Counted from the stretch's first letter, positions 46,509 through 56,111 are shown. The stretch is 64,000 bases of DNA from Pseudomonadales bacterium (GCA_028223755.1 JAOIUY010000010.1:1-64000), one strand, 5' to 3'. The notes: generated by a model from the letters alone, not told the origin. Program-made: numbers and translations.

Positions 46509-48080
46509 TTATTGCTTCATTAAATCATTGATCAATGACTGGTTTGCACCGCTTCGCTCTTGCGATATATTGTAAACGTTATAAACCGAAACCGGGTCCG
46601 CTTTACCCCTTATTTTAATGGTTTTATGGTTGTCTACGCTTAATGTGTGCTTTTCTTGTAAGGCATCGTGGCATTGTTCTTGAATAATAATTTGTCCCTG
46701 CTGCGCTTCATTACAAAGCCTTGATGCTAGGTTCACTGAGTCACCAATAACGGTATATTCCATTCGGTCTTTCGAGCCCAGCAAGCCTGCGAGCATCTGT
46801 CCGCTATTAATGCCAATGCGCAGATGTATTGGCACCAAACCTTGGTCAATACGTTTTTTATTTATGCGCTCGGTTAATTCTTGCATCAGTAGTGCGCAGC
46901 AAACGGCATGGTATTGGTGGTCGCTATCGGTTCTCGCGGCACCAAAAACAATCATCACGCAATCACCTAAAAATTTATCGACGGTGCCAAAATGCAATTT
47001 GGCGCAAGCGGCGTAATAGCCAAAGTATTCGTTTAAAAGATTGCTGACTTCTTCGGGCGACATTTGCTCTGACATTTGCGTAAAGCCAACAATATCGGCA
47101 AACAATGCAGTGGCTTCGACGTTTTCACCTTTAAAGTTTACATTGTCGAGTTCGCTAATGACTTTGTTGGCAACGTCAGGGTCGACAAATCGGTTTAAGG
47201 CATTCTCTACTTCTGATTTCCGCGCTAAGTCTTTGCTCATGCGGTTGAGCGATTGAATTAATTGACCTAACTCATCGTTACGGCGCTCGGGTATCTGCGT
47301 TAAATCGCCGTTGTGAATATTAGCTGCGACATTAGCAATATATTTTAACGGTGCTGTTACATGACGACTCATAAAGAAAATAATAGTGGTGAGTAGTAAG
47401 CAAAGCGCAACGGTAGTGGTAAACAGTGTATAAGCCATTTGTTCAAAGTGGCCCATTAACGATGACTCATTAAATACTGCAACGGCAAAGCCGCCGGTTG
47501 CGTTTCTAAATGTGATGGGCTGTGAATAAACTATGCCATAGTCAAAGTTTGAAGCCTTAGCTGACTGAGCCTGAAATTGTTCAGGTGGAAAAATCGATTT
47601 AGCTTTTTTCAAATCGGCAGTGGTTCGCGTGGGTAGCACGCCAGCCACGGCAATGGCTTCACCTTTATGATTAAAGATACCGGAGCCAATAAAATTGTCG
47701 TCTAGTGCTACCTGATTAATTAAAACAGCGAGTTCCATTTTCGCATCAGCAAATAAAGGCTCCACAGCACTGGCGGCGAGTTGCGCTGTGATAACGCGGG
47801 CAAATTGATCCATCTGCTTTTGCTGAAAATTACGATGCGCATCAATCATAATGTAGGCAAGCACAATCATGCCGAATAATAAGGGCAGCAAAAAATAAGC
47901 TGAGACTTTTAGCTCAATAGGAAATCGTACATTCGGGAGGGTCATTGTATCGGGGCGGGGCTCGCCTCTTTGTTCACTTCTACGCTCGACTCTTCGTTCA
48001 CCTCTTCGCTCCTGACGACGCTCACCGGTATTCGGTACGTCATCTTGTCGTCTTTTGTATTCAGAATTATTGTTTTTCAC
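46509..48080 (-). CDS. Class III adenylate/guanylate cyclase with periplasmic sensor and HAMP
   Basis: This 523-residue inner-membrane protein has an Arg/Glu-rich N-terminus (about 17-42, six four-residue XERR-like repeats). Two helices (about 58-79 and near 215-235) flank a periplasmic region, then a HAMP domain and a catalytic domain follow. Both metal-binding Asp residues are present (FADIVGFT, VDKFLGD), as are the Asn and Arg of GDSVNLASRL. Lys in VDKF with Thr in YTVIGD favours ATP over GTP, so cAMP is the likely product. It is convergent with prfC and alone. No CRP-like gene is in the window. Confidence 0.88.
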   Translation of the reverse strand: MKNNNSEYKRRQDDVPNTGERRQERRGERRVERRSEQRGEPRPDTMTLPNVRFPIELKVSAYFLLPLLFGMIVLAYIMIDAHRNFQQKQMDQFARVITAQLAASAVEPLFADAKMELAVLINQVALDDNFIGSGIFNHKGEAIAVAGVLPTRTTADLKKAKSIFPPEQFQAQSAKASNFDYGIVYSQPITFRNATGGFAVAVFNESSLMGHFEQMAYTLFTTTVALCLLLTTIIFFMSRHVTAPLKYIANVAANIHNGDLTQIPERRNDELGQLIQSLNRMSKDLARKSEVENALNRFVDPDVANKVISELDNVNFKGENVEATALFADIVGFTQMSEQMSPEEVSNLLNEYFGYYAACAKLHFGTVDKFLGDCVMIVFGAARTDSDHQYHAVCCALLMQELTERINKKRIDQGLVPIHLRIGINSGQMLAGLLGSKDRMEYTVIGDSVNLASRLCNEAQQGQIIIQEQCHDALQEKHTLSVDNHKTIKIRGKADPVSVYNVYNISQERSGANQSLINDLMKQ

Positions 48081-48455
48081 GACAGTATTCCAAGACTAAG
48101 CTAATCGGTGTCTTATTGTAGACGGCGCATAATCGCCTTGTTTAAAGGCGTTAAATAGGACAAATGATAGAACTGTGAAGCGTCTCACAATCATTTTGCC
48201 TACTTGTAACCATAGTTGATTTACCATGATTTGCGACCGATAAACGCATTTATTGTCTGTTTTTTGCACATTTAATGCTTTGGAGGCAAGTTGAGGCGAA
48301 AGTTTTACAGTCGTTTTCGATTATTGTCTTGCAATGCGGTCACGAGAGGAGCCGAATAGGCCAGTAGCGAAAGTGATCATTTAAAGCGGGTTAACTGCGG
48401 TCTCTTTTGCTGGAGGATATTCATTGTATTTTTATTTGATCAAATAGGGGATGGT
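48081..48455. other. Divergent spacer between the cyclase and small lipoprotein genes
   Basis: This 375-base AT-rich gap should contain both promoters. TGGAGGATATTC (48410-48421) looks like a ribosome site but lies too far upstream of ATG 48456. No gene was recognised. Confidence 0.45.
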
Positions 48456-48821
48456 ATGAAAATCGTATGTAAATCATTGATTACTGTATTCGCAGCTTTT
48501 GTTCTAGTCGCATGTAATAGCGATGAGGGTTCAACGGTATCTAATGCAGGTGAAGCAGCTTCTGAAGCCGTTGATGGCACTTTAGATAGCATAAGTGGCG
48601 CATTGGATAGCGTGACAGAAAGCGCTGGCGATATGGTGGATAGCGCATCTGATGTGGTTGGCGATGCTGTTGATAGCGCATCCGAAATGGCTGCTGATGC
48701 TGCCGACTCGATTAGCGATATGACAGCCGAGGCTGATGATATTGATACTGACGTTATCAATGAAGTCGACACGTCGGCAATTGATGAGGCTAAAGCTGAA
48801 GTCGATGCGTTAATGGAATAA
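48456..48821 (+). CDS. Small acidic lipoprotein with amphipathic repeats
   Basis: This 121-residue protein has a lipobox (VLVAC, Cys at about residue 20) and then an Asp/Ser/Ala-rich body. The body repeats a heptad-like pattern (DSISGALDSV, DSASDVVGDAVDSASEM). It is probably an elongated helical lipoprotein in the outer or inner membrane; Asn follows the Cys. I cannot assign a function. It is convergent with the CNNM-type gene, with a shared inverted repeat between them. Confidence 0.65.
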   Translation: MKIVCKSLITVFAAFVLVACNSDEGSTVSNAGEAASEAVDGTLDSISGALDSVTESAGDMVDSASDVVGDAVDSASEMAADAADSISDMTAEADDIDTDVINEVDTSAIDEAKAEVDALME

Positions 48822-48866
48822 AATTATTGAGTGAGTTGATAAAAAAATTCAATAATAAAAATGCTA

Positions 48867-48898
48867 GCCGGCATAATGCTAAAAACAATTATGCCGGC
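48867..48898. terminator. Inverted repeat between the lipoprotein and CNNM-type genes
   Basis: GCCGGCATAAT (48867-48877) and ATTATGCCGGC (48888-48898) are perfect complements over a 10-base loop. On the minus strand a T run follows after a few bases, so it should end the CNNM-type gene. It may also end the lipoprotein gene. Confidence 0.65.
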
Positions 48899-48909
48899 AT
48901 AGCTTCAAA

Positions 48910-49989
48910 TTAATTGTTACTCGATTCCCCAAGATTAATACTTTTCACTTCTTGCTCTAAGCCCATTTTTTTGTGTCGTAATTTACTTAGACGTCGTGCT
49001 AATACTTGCATATCTTCTACGGTGTCTGATTCATCCATAATTTCCAAACCTAGCAAGCTTTCGAGAATATCTTCGAGTGTAAGAATGCCTTGTGTATCAC
49101 CATACTCACTGACGACCAGCATAATCTGTACACCCTTGCTCACAAACGTCTCGAACGCCTGTAGTAGAGAAGAGGCATCTAATATCGCCTCAAGTTCGCG
49201 TCGGTAATCTTTGAGCGTGGCATCACCATAGCCGTCATTTTGCGCTATTAGTACATCATCGCGCAATATAAATCCGGTGATTTTATCGTGGTCGGTATAA
49301 ACGGGAATACGCGAAAACATTTTACGGTTTTGCTTACCTAGTAAATGGTTAAGCGTACTGTCTTCGTGCATGGCGAACACGACAGAGCGGGGCGTCATTG
49401 CACTGCGTACTTGTGTTTCGCGCAGGCAAAATAAGTTTTTAAGAACCGCTGATTCGTGTTTATCTAATTGGCCTTCTTGTTCACCGAGTTTAGCCATAGC
49501 AGAAAATTCTTTACGACTAAAACCTTGCAGCGTGGGCTCGTGCGATAAACCTTGGGTTAATTTATTAGATAGCAATACAAAGGGGTATAACAATCGAATT
49601 AAAAAACGCAGGCTATAGGCGGTTATGGGTGCGAGCTTACGCCAGTAGTGCGCGCCTAAAGCTTTGGGAATGATTTCAGAAAATATCAAAATCACAAAAG
49701 TAAGAATGGCGGAGAAAACCCCTAAATAGATACTGCCAAATAGCGCGGCTGCTTGTGCGCCGGCTCCAGCAGCACCCATAGTATGGGCGATGGTGTTAAG
49801 CGTTAGAATAACTGCGAGGGGGCTGTTGATATCCTCTTTGAGTTCTCGCAACACAATGCCATAAGCTTTGCCTTCTTGTTCGGCATTGACAACAAATGAT
49901 GTGGAGACACTTAATAGCACAGCCTCTGCAATTGAGCAGAGAAATGAGAAGCCAACGGCGATAACTATGAAAATCGTGAGTAATAGCAT
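48910..49989 (-). CDS. CNNM-type transmembrane protein with CBS domains (DUF21)
   Basis: This 359-residue inner-membrane protein starts with the DUF21/CNNM domain (about 1-180, GFSFLCSIAEAVLLSVS) and continues with a CBS pair (about 195-320, MTPRSVVFAM, RIPVYTDHDKITGFIL). The C-terminal CorC/HlyC domain of the YfjD/CorC proteins is missing; only a charged tail remains. Relatives (MpfA/CNNM) export or regulate Mg and related cations. The assignment to transport is by family. Confidence 0.88.
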   Translation of the reverse strand: MLLLTIFIVIAVGFSFLCSIAEAVLLSVSTSFVVNAEQEGKAYGIVLRELKEDINSPLAVILTLNTIAHTMGAAGAGAQAAALFGSIYLGVFSAILTFVILIFSEIIPKALGAHYWRKLAPITAYSLRFLIRLLYPFVLLSNKLTQGLSHEPTLQGFSRKEFSAMAKLGEQEGQLDKHESAVLKNLFCLRETQVRSAMTPRSVVFAMHEDSTLNHLLGKQNRKMFSRIPVYTDHDKITGFILRDDVLIAQNDGYGDATLKDYRRELEAILDASSLLQAFETFVSKGVQIMLVVSEYGDTQGILTLEDILESLLGLEIMDESDTVEDMQVLARRLSKLRHKKMGLEQEVKSINLGESSNN

Positions 49990-50143
49990 GTTTTCTATTG
50001 TGCCGAATAAAAAGCAGAAATGACATTTAAATTAAGCGTTTTATGCTATTTATTAAATTTCGCAACTTATTTGAGGGCTAAGTGTCTTTGGTTGATGTAT
50101 GAGTTCTTATGCTGTCAAGATTGCTGAAGGAGAGGGAAATAGC

Positions 50144-50701
50144 ATGGAAACGTTCAATGCAATATTAATTGCATTTGGTGGAAATGCTATGCTTCTTGCA
50201 GTTCTGGCATGGCTAGCTAGATCTATTTTTTCTGAATTTTTTAAAAGACGATTGATAGATCGAAAAATCATCTTCACTAAGCTTCAAGAGGAAAGAGTAG
50301 AGGCTGTGAAAGAGGTTTATATTGGTCTTACAGAATACCTGTCGCTTTGTCAGGAATTTATTTTTTCTGCTCCTCACGTTGACGAGAATAAGAGAGTTAA
50401 TTTACTAGCTACTCTTGGTCGCGCAAATATAGATTTCAAAAAAACCCTTCAAAGAAATAAATTATATCTAACCAATAATCTCTGTGATCAAATTCAGCAA
50501 GTATTTAAAGAAACAGCAACTCTATCCAATTCCTATATTTTCGTTCTTGGTGCTTATAAAAGTGATCATGTTAGTGAAGATCAACACAAAGAAAAGTGGG
50601 TCAATAGCTATCAAAGTCTTATGCATGAAATTCCATCTTTGCTTAAAGCAGTTGAGGAGGAATTTAAAATTTTACTCGGATCCGAGGAATATAACTTATA
50701 G
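50144..50701 (+). CDS. Membrane-anchored orphan protein of unknown function
   Basis: ATG 50144 is chosen because AAGGAGAGG lies about 9 bases before it; an in-frame ATG at 50099 has no ribosome site. The 185-residue product has one N-terminal helix (about residues 5-25) followed by a basic stop-transfer (FFKRRLIDRK). A charged, helical cytoplasmic part with coiled-coil character (EERVEAVKEVYIGLTEYL) follows. The base composition is more AT-rich than the neighbours, which suggests a recently acquired gene. I recognise no named family. Confidence 0.6.
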   Translation: METFNAILIAFGGNAMLLAVLAWLARSIFSEFFKRRLIDRKIIFTKLQEERVEAVKEVYIGLTEYLSLCQEFIFSAPHVDENKRVNLLATLGRANIDFKKTLQRNKLYLTNNLCDQIQQVFKETATLSNSYIFVLGAYKSDHVSEDQHKEKWVNSYQSLMHEIPSLLKAVEEEFKILLGSEEYNL

Positions 50702-50776
50702 AATAAAGTAGAGGTTACACTTTAGAGTTAGTGTGAAAACTGTTTTTTTCGCAGTATAAACTCTTTGTTTCAATCC

Positions 50777-52306
50777 CTAAGAAGAACAGCTCACGCTAAT
50801 ACGCTTACCCCAATCGGGTGGTGGTTTTGCATAGTCTTCTAGTGCAAGTTGTTCATCAAAAGGTTGCGTTAATACTTTTGCCAATTGCTCCAATTCTTTA
50901 TAGTCGCCCACATCGGCTTTTTCTATCGCTTGCTGCGCTAAGTAATTGCGTAAAACAAATTTTGGATTAGTCGCTGCCATAGCTTGTTGGCGCTCATCAT
51001 CTACCCAAGTGTTTTCTTTTAAGCGCTGCTGATATTTATTTAGCCAGCTATCAAAGTCCTCTCGGTTAACAAAATTATCTCGTAACGAATGTTGATTATC
51101 TTTGAGGCTGACGGTGCCAAGCTGTCTAAATGTATTGGTAAAGTCTGCTGATGAACTTTGCATTAACTGGAGTAACTCAGCAACTAGCTGCTGATCATTT
51201 TCGTGACTGGTTTGTAAGCCAAGCTTGTTGCGCATCAGTCTTGCATAATGGCCAACAAGGCTGGAGCGATAACCTTCTAACGCTGCTTTGATTTGTGTTT
51301 CATCAATCAATGATGATAACGCTTGCGCTAAGGCGTTGAGATTCCAAAGTGCTACGCCAGGCTGCGCATTAAATGCATAGCGACCCGAGTGGTCGGAATG
51401 ATTACAGACAAACCCTTCGTTGTAATCATCTAAAAATCCAAATGGGCCGTAGTCAAATGTCTCACCAAGAATAGACATATTGTCAGTATTCATAACGCCA
51501 TGTGCAAAGCCAACACACTGCCACTGGGCAATCATCAATGCGGTTTTTTCTACCACTTGCGAAAAGAACACGACGTAGCGTTGACTGCCGCTATATTCAG
51601 CTGCGTCTGGAAAATGCAGATCAATACAATAGTCGGCCAGTTGTTTAACGAGTTCGGGCTGTTCGGTGTAATGAAAATATTCAAAGCTACCAAAGCGAAC
51701 ATGACTCTGTGCAACACGCACTAACATTGCGGCGGACTCTTCTTTTTCACGCCAAACTGTTTGCTCGCCAGTAGTAATACATAACGATCGCGATGATGCG
51801 ATACCCAACGCCGTCATTGCTTCGCCGCATAGGTATTCTCTGATACTGGATCGTAAAACAGCGCGACCATCACCCATACGTGAATAGGGAGTGGGTCCAG
51901 CGCCTTTAAGGTGTAGATCGAATTTACCTTGTGCTGTATCTAATTCAGCGAGTAATAATCCGCGGCCATCACCTAACTGATTAACATAGTGACCAAATTG
52001 ATGGCCAGCATAGACCATCGCTAACGGCTCGCTATTAGGTAGAGGCGTACCGCCACTGAATGCCGATAAAAAAGGTTCGCCATGATTGCTCATTAAATCC
52101 ATACCCAAATCATTGGCGAGCGCTTGGTTGCGGATAACCCAATGTGACTTACCTATCGGGCTGGCTGCTGTCGCGGTATAAAAGCGCGAATCAAGACGCG
52201 CAAAGCGATTGTTAAATTGGGGGGCTGGGTTCATACGGCGCTCGATTCCATCGGTCGAAAACTCATTAGATTGCTTTGAATCCGCTTTAAATCGATTTTG
52301 ATTCAA
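50777..52306 (-). CDS. selO: Protein adenylyltransferase SelO (YdiU)
   Basis: SelO is a pseudokinase-fold enzyme that transfers AMP to protein Ser, Thr or Tyr residues. The 509-residue protein has the nucleotide loop KGAGPTPYSRMGDGRAVLRS and the metal-binding FAHGVMNTDNMSILG and FGFLDDY segments. The protein ends in SCSS, where the Cys occupies the place of selenocysteine in the eukaryotic enzyme. The N-terminus is about 25 residues longer than the family core, so a downstream start is possible. Confidence 0.93.
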   Translation of the reverse strand: MNQNRFKADSKQSNEFSTDGIERRMNPAPQFNNRFARLDSRFYTATAASPIGKSHWVIRNQALANDLGMDLMSNHGEPFLSAFSGGTPLPNSEPLAMVYAGHQFGHYVNQLGDGRGLLLAELDTAQGKFDLHLKGAGPTPYSRMGDGRAVLRSSIREYLCGEAMTALGIASSRSLCITTGEQTVWREKEESAAMLVRVAQSHVRFGSFEYFHYTEQPELVKQLADYCIDLHFPDAAEYSGSQRYVVFFSQVVEKTALMIAQWQCVGFAHGVMNTDNMSILGETFDYGPFGFLDDYNEGFVCNHSDHSGRYAFNAQPGVALWNLNALAQALSSLIDETQIKAALEGYRSSLVGHYARLMRNKLGLQTSHENDQQLVAELLQLMQSSSADFTNTFRQLGTVSLKDNQHSLRDNFVNREDFDSWLNKYQQRLKENTWVDDERQQAMAATNPKFVLRNYLAQQAIEKADVGDYKELEQLAKVLTQPFDEQLALEDYAKPPPDWGKRISVSCSS

Positions 52307-52358
52307 AGCATCGAGTTTTTTATTTTGAGCGCTAGTATATCCCTAAACTAGCAAGGAC

Positions 52359-52898
52359 TTAACCGGCTAAGCGAAATTTAATAGGCATAATCACTTCAAA
52401 CGATTCGCCATCTAATTGCTTGGGAGCAGGAGGGTAGGGAGTGGCATTTTTTACTGCACGTGCGGCAGCTTTATTCAGTGAGCTAAAGTCAGCACGTTTA
52501 TCGAAGTCAACGCTTTGTATTTCCCCATCGCGAGCAATAACCAGCGTTAAAATGACATCACCTTGTTGGTTACGATCAATCGCTGATTCAGGATAGATAA
52601 CGTGTTGATAGGTTTTCTTTAATAAGTTTGAACGGTAGATACGAAACAATCCGGCTTGCTGTGCAGACGATAATTGTTCGCTAGCTATTGATGTGTTTTT
52701 TGGCTTAGGGGTTGTTTCTAATAATTGGTTGTCGAGCTGAATCGTAATTTCGTTATCATCAGTCGATTTTAAGACCGACTGTCTGGTACTCGTTAAATCA
52801 TCAGCGAACGCGTTAGCGAGCAATAGGTGACTGGCTATGCTTGCGACGATGATCCATTGACGCAGCTTGGATAGTATTTTTAGTTGTTTATATTGCAT
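52359..52898 (-). CDS. Periplasmic TonB C-terminal domain protein
   Basis: This 179-residue protein has a signal-peptide-like N-terminus (about 15-32, ending ANAFADD) and a polar linker. A TonB C-terminal domain follows (about 95-175, IYPESAIDRNQQGDVILTLVI and KNATPYPPAPKQL). Normal TonB keeps its N-terminal helix as an anchor and has a Pro-rich spacer. Here the segment looks cleavable and the spacer is short. It may be a periplasmic adaptor rather than an energy transducer; no ExbBD genes are nearby. Confidence 0.75.
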   Translation of the reverse strand: MQYKQLKILSKLRQWIIVASIASHLLLANAFADDLTSTRQSVLKSTDDNEITIQLDNQLLETTPKPKNTSIASEQLSSAQQAGLFRIYRSNLLKKTYQHVIYPESAIDRNQQGDVILTLVIARDGEIQSVDFDKRADFSSLNKAAARAVKNATPYPPAPKQLDGESFEVIMPIKFRLAG

Positions 52899-53104
52899 AT
52901 CATATAACCCAAAATCCTTAAAATAATGAATAACTTAACTCGTTGTTTTATTATTTTAGGCCGGCGGAGATGCATGGTTGTTAAGATAAAATGCTGGCTG
53001 CTGGTAATTGAGTATAGATAAGCTTAAAAAAATCACATGAACTATTTAAAAAAAACGCCAAAATTAAGCTCTAATGTCGTCATTTCGCGATTTTTTTTCT
53101 GAAA

Positions 53105-53711
53105 TTAAAGTCTTCCGCTGCGCCAATGTTGTTCCCAGATGACGAGGACTTTTTCAGAGTAACGAGTTTGGCCGACACTGCCGTTATAGCGTGCTAGTGC
53201 TAACGCTAAATCCCCGTTCTCTTTTTGCAGATAAAATTGCAGAATTTTGCAGCCGTAACGAATGTTGGTAGCGATATCCGTGAGGTTATCATCAGAGCGA
53301 CCGATTTCATCTTTCCAGAACGGCATAATTTGCATAAGACCCTGAGCGCCGGCCGATGAAATAGCAAAGCGATTAAAGCTGCTCTCTGCAGCAATAACCG
53401 CTAATACAATATCAGGGGGCAAGGCCACTGTTCAGTGCCTCTTGATAAACGGTGGTGAGTATAGAGTAGGATTCTTTATCGCTGATTTGATAGGCGGCCA
53501 TGCGGGCGCGCATATTGAGAAGCCAAACTTCAGCATCAAACTTATCTTTTAATGCTGTATCTTTGCCGACATTTTGTTGCAGAAACTTTTTTAACTCTGA
53601 ATCATCGAGCTGAAGAGAGCGACCCTATTTAGCAGCCCATAACGACGAGCTGCTAAAGATTATTAGGCAAAGTAGGGTCAGTAGATGTTTAGCGATACGT
53701 AGCCATAGCAT
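53105..53711 (-). pseudogene. Broken SLT-type lytic transglycosylase
   Basis: Starting at ATG 53711 the sequence encodes a signal peptide (LRIAKHLLTLLCLIIFSSSS) and then an in-frame TAG at 53625-53627. The same frame continues through a plausible N-domain to a TGA near 53412. The catalytic SLT domain resumes one frame over (PPDIVLAVIAAESSF, GAQGLMQIMPFW, LARYNGS). Removing one base near 53418 would restore SGLPPDIV. A stop plus a frameshift suggests a decayed gene, unless both are sequencing errors. The intact form would cut peptidoglycan in the periplasm. It lies downstream of proS on the same strand. Confidence 0.82.
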
Positions 53712-53801
53712 AGAGAGAGTCTCTCTTTATTGTTCTGTCGTCGAGGCTTGAAATAGTTTTATCATTTTATATCGACATCAGATAAACGCTTTCAGTTCTG
53801 A

Positions 53802-55517
53802 CTAGCCAATTAAATGGAGTATTTTCTCAAGTACTGTGTCGACGGGCATATCCTTATTGTCTGATGCCGAGCGTGCGCGGTATTCAAGCACATTACGATC
53901 TAAACCTTTATCGCCAATGACTAGACGATGCGGGATACCGATTAATTCCATATCGGCAAATTTAACCCCAGGGCGCTCGTTTCTATCATCGAGTAAAACT
54001 TCGATATTGTGATCGAGTAATCGCTGATAAAGCGATTCGGTCAGTGTTTTAACACGCTCTGACTTTTGCATATTAATTGGCACTAAGACAATTTGAAACG
54101 GTGCAATGGAGGCTGGCCAAACAATACCGCCGTCATCGTGATTCTGTTCGATGGTCGCCGCCATAACGCGCGACACGCCAATACCATAACAACCCATATA
54201 GACGACTTCGCTTTTTCCCGACTCATTAAGAACGGTTGCGTTAAGCGCTTCACTGTATTTTTTACCGAGCTGAAAAATATGCCCAACTTCGATGCCGCGT
54301 TTAATTAATAATTCACCATTACCATCGGGACTTGCATCACCCGCAACGACGCAACGAATATCGCTAACAGCCGAAGCGCTTGCATCGCGTTCCCAATTGG
54401 CACCGGTAAGATGTTGGCCGTCATGATTAGCGCCGCAGACAAAGTTACTCACCGCAGCGGCGGCATGGTCAACAATAATAGGCATATCCAATTTTACGGG
54501 GCCGATTGAGCCTGGTGCGCAGCCAGCAGCAGCGAGAATATCGGCTTCGCTGGCCATGGTTAAAGGCGAAGCGACATGCTCTAATTTTTCGGCCTTAAGC
54601 TCATTCAGTTGGTGGTCGCCGCGTAATACTAATGCGACTAATGATGATGGACAGTCTTCGTCAGCATTAACGAGCAGTGTTTTAACACTTTGCTCAGCGG
54701 GGATATTAAGTTGTTCGCAGACTTCACTAATGGTTTTTGCATCAGGCGTGTCCACAGTCGTCAGTGTCTGTTGCTCAACGGCGGTAACATTCGTTGGTGC
54801 AATAGCTTCAGCCAATTCGACATTGGCGGCATAGTCGCTGCTGTTACTAAAGGCGATATCATCTTCGCCTGACTGCGCTAGTACATGAAATTCATGGCTG
54901 GCATTTCCGCCAATTGAGCCGGTATCGGCTAAGACAGCGCGAAAATCTAAACCGATACGGTTAAATATCGCTGAATAAGCATTGTGCATGGTGTTATAAG
55001 TGTCGCTTAAGCTGGCTTGGCTAACATGAAAGGAGTAAGCATCTTTCATAGTAAATTCGCGGGCGCGCATAATGCCGAAACGAGGGCGGATCTCATCGCG
55101 AAATTTCGTTTGAATTTGGTAGAGGTTAATCGGTAACTGTTTATAGCTTTGCAATTCGTTACGCATTAAATCGGTAATCACTTCTTCATGCGTTGGCCCT
55201 AAACAAAAGCCACGCTGATGGCGGTCTTTAATACGCAGTAATTCAGCACCGTATTGATCCCAGCGGCCTGACTCTTCCCATAATTCGGCAGGTTGAACCA
55301 CAGGCATTAATATTTCTTGTGCACCAGCGCTATTCATCTCATCGCGCACAATCGCTTCAATTTTGCGGAGTACACGCAGGCCCATAGGAAGCCAAGTATA
55401 TAAACCAGACGCTAATTTACGAATCATGCCAGCACGTAGCATTAGCTGGTGGCTTATCACCTCGGCATCGGCCGGTGTTTCTTTTAATGTGGCTATTAGG
55501 AATTGGCTGGCACGCAT
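53802..55517 (-). CDS. proS: Prolyl-tRNA synthetase
   Basis: This 571-residue class II synthetase of the bacterial type has an editing insertion. Motif 1 ([12 protein letters not shown]), motif 2 ([21 protein letters not shown] is the conserved block) and motif 3 ([13 protein letters not shown]) are clear. The INS editing domain spans about 225-385, and the anticodon domain is C-terminal. Confidence 0.98.
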   Translation of the reverse strand: MRASQFLIATLKETPADAEVISHQLMLRAGMIRKLASGLYTWLPMGLRVLRKIEAIVRDEMNSAGAQEILMPVVQPAELWEESGRWDQYGAELLRIKDRHQRGFCLGPTHEEVITDLMRNELQSYKQLPINLYQIQTKFRDEIRPRFGIMRAREFTMKDAYSFHVSQASLSDTYNTMHNAYSAIFNRIGLDFRAVLADTGSIGGNASHEFHVLAQSGEDDIAFSNSSDYAANVELAEAIAPTNVTAVEQQTLTTVDTPDAKTISEVCEQLNIPAEQSVKTLLVNADEDCPSSLVALVLRGDHQLNELKAEKLEHVASPLTMASEADILAAAGCAPGSIGPVKLDMPIIVDHAAAAVSNFVCGANHDGQHLTGANWERDASASAVSDIRCVVAGDASPDGNGELLIKRGIEVGHIFQLGKKYSEALNATVLNESGKSEVVYMGCYGIGVSRVMAATIEQNHDDGGIVWPASIAPFQIVLVPINMQKSERVKTLTESLYQRLLDHNIEVLLDDRNERPGVKFADMELIGIPHRLVIGDKGLDRNVLEYRARSASDNKDMPVDTVLEKILHLIG

Positions 55518-55554
55518 AATATGATTGTCTATTTATCTGGTTGTTTAAAATAAA

Positions 55555-55584
55555 AACCGGGGCTGGAAAATCCATGCCCCGGTT
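55555..55584 (-). terminator. Terminator for the HU-like gene
   Basis: AACCGGGGC (55555-55563) and GCCCCGGTT (55576-55584) form a 9-bp stem with a 12-base loop. On the minus strand a T run follows. Confidence 0.8.
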
Positions 55585-55649
55585 ACCGACGTGTTCATTA
55601 AAATAAGTGAATACGTCTATCTTTCATTATTAAATGACGCTTGAGTAAA

Positions 55650-56111
55650 TTACTCGGCCATTTCTTTCAGTTTCTTCAACGGACGTACTTTAACCGCAAT
55701 GCTGGCTGGCTTAGCTTTAAAGATAGTTTCTTCGCCAGTGAATGGGTTAATACCTTTACGCGCTTTACGTGCAGGCTTCTTAACTGTAGTGACTTTTAGC
55801 ATGCCAGGTAAAACGAATTCACCACAAGCACGTTTCTTGATATGACGCTCAATTAATGAAGAAAGCTCATCAACTACCGCACCTACTTGCTTGCGGCTAA
55901 GATCAGTTGATTCTGCAATTTCAGTCAAAATTTGAGTTTTGCTGTAACGAGCGCTAATTGCTTTGCCAGATGCTGGTTTTGCAGCAACTTTCTTAGCAGC
56001 AGCCTTTTTCTTAGCAGGTGCTTTTTTCTTAGCAGTTGCTTTTTTTGCAACTTTTTTAGTCGCTTTTTTAGCAGGTGCTTTTTTCTTAGCAGCAGTTTTT
56101 TTAGCAGCCAT
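55650..56111 (-). CDS. HU-family DNA-binding protein with histone H1-like Lys/Ala tail
   Basis: The 153-residue protein begins with about 50 residues of Lys/Ala/Pro repeats (AAKKKAPAKK units). A complete HU/IHF fold follows (about 58-150), including the DNA-arm region GINPFTGEETIFKAKPA. It should bind and compact DNA as a nucleoid protein. N-terminal H1-like tails on HU are known in a limited set of bacteria. It is a single-gene unit with its own terminator. Confidence 0.9.
   Translation of the reverse strand: MAAKKTAAKKKAPAKKATKKVAKKATAKKKAPAKKKAAAKKVAAKPASGKAISARYSKTQILTEIAESTDLSRKQVGAVVDELSSLIERHIKKRACGEFVLPGMLKVTTVKKPARKARKGINPFTGEETIFKAKPASIAVKVRPLKKLKEMAE

Noticed and set aside
48440-48772. 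Ser/Ala-rich minus-strand frame over the small lipoprotein gene
   Set aside because: It is the shadow of a repetitive plus-strand gene that has a clear signal and lipobox.
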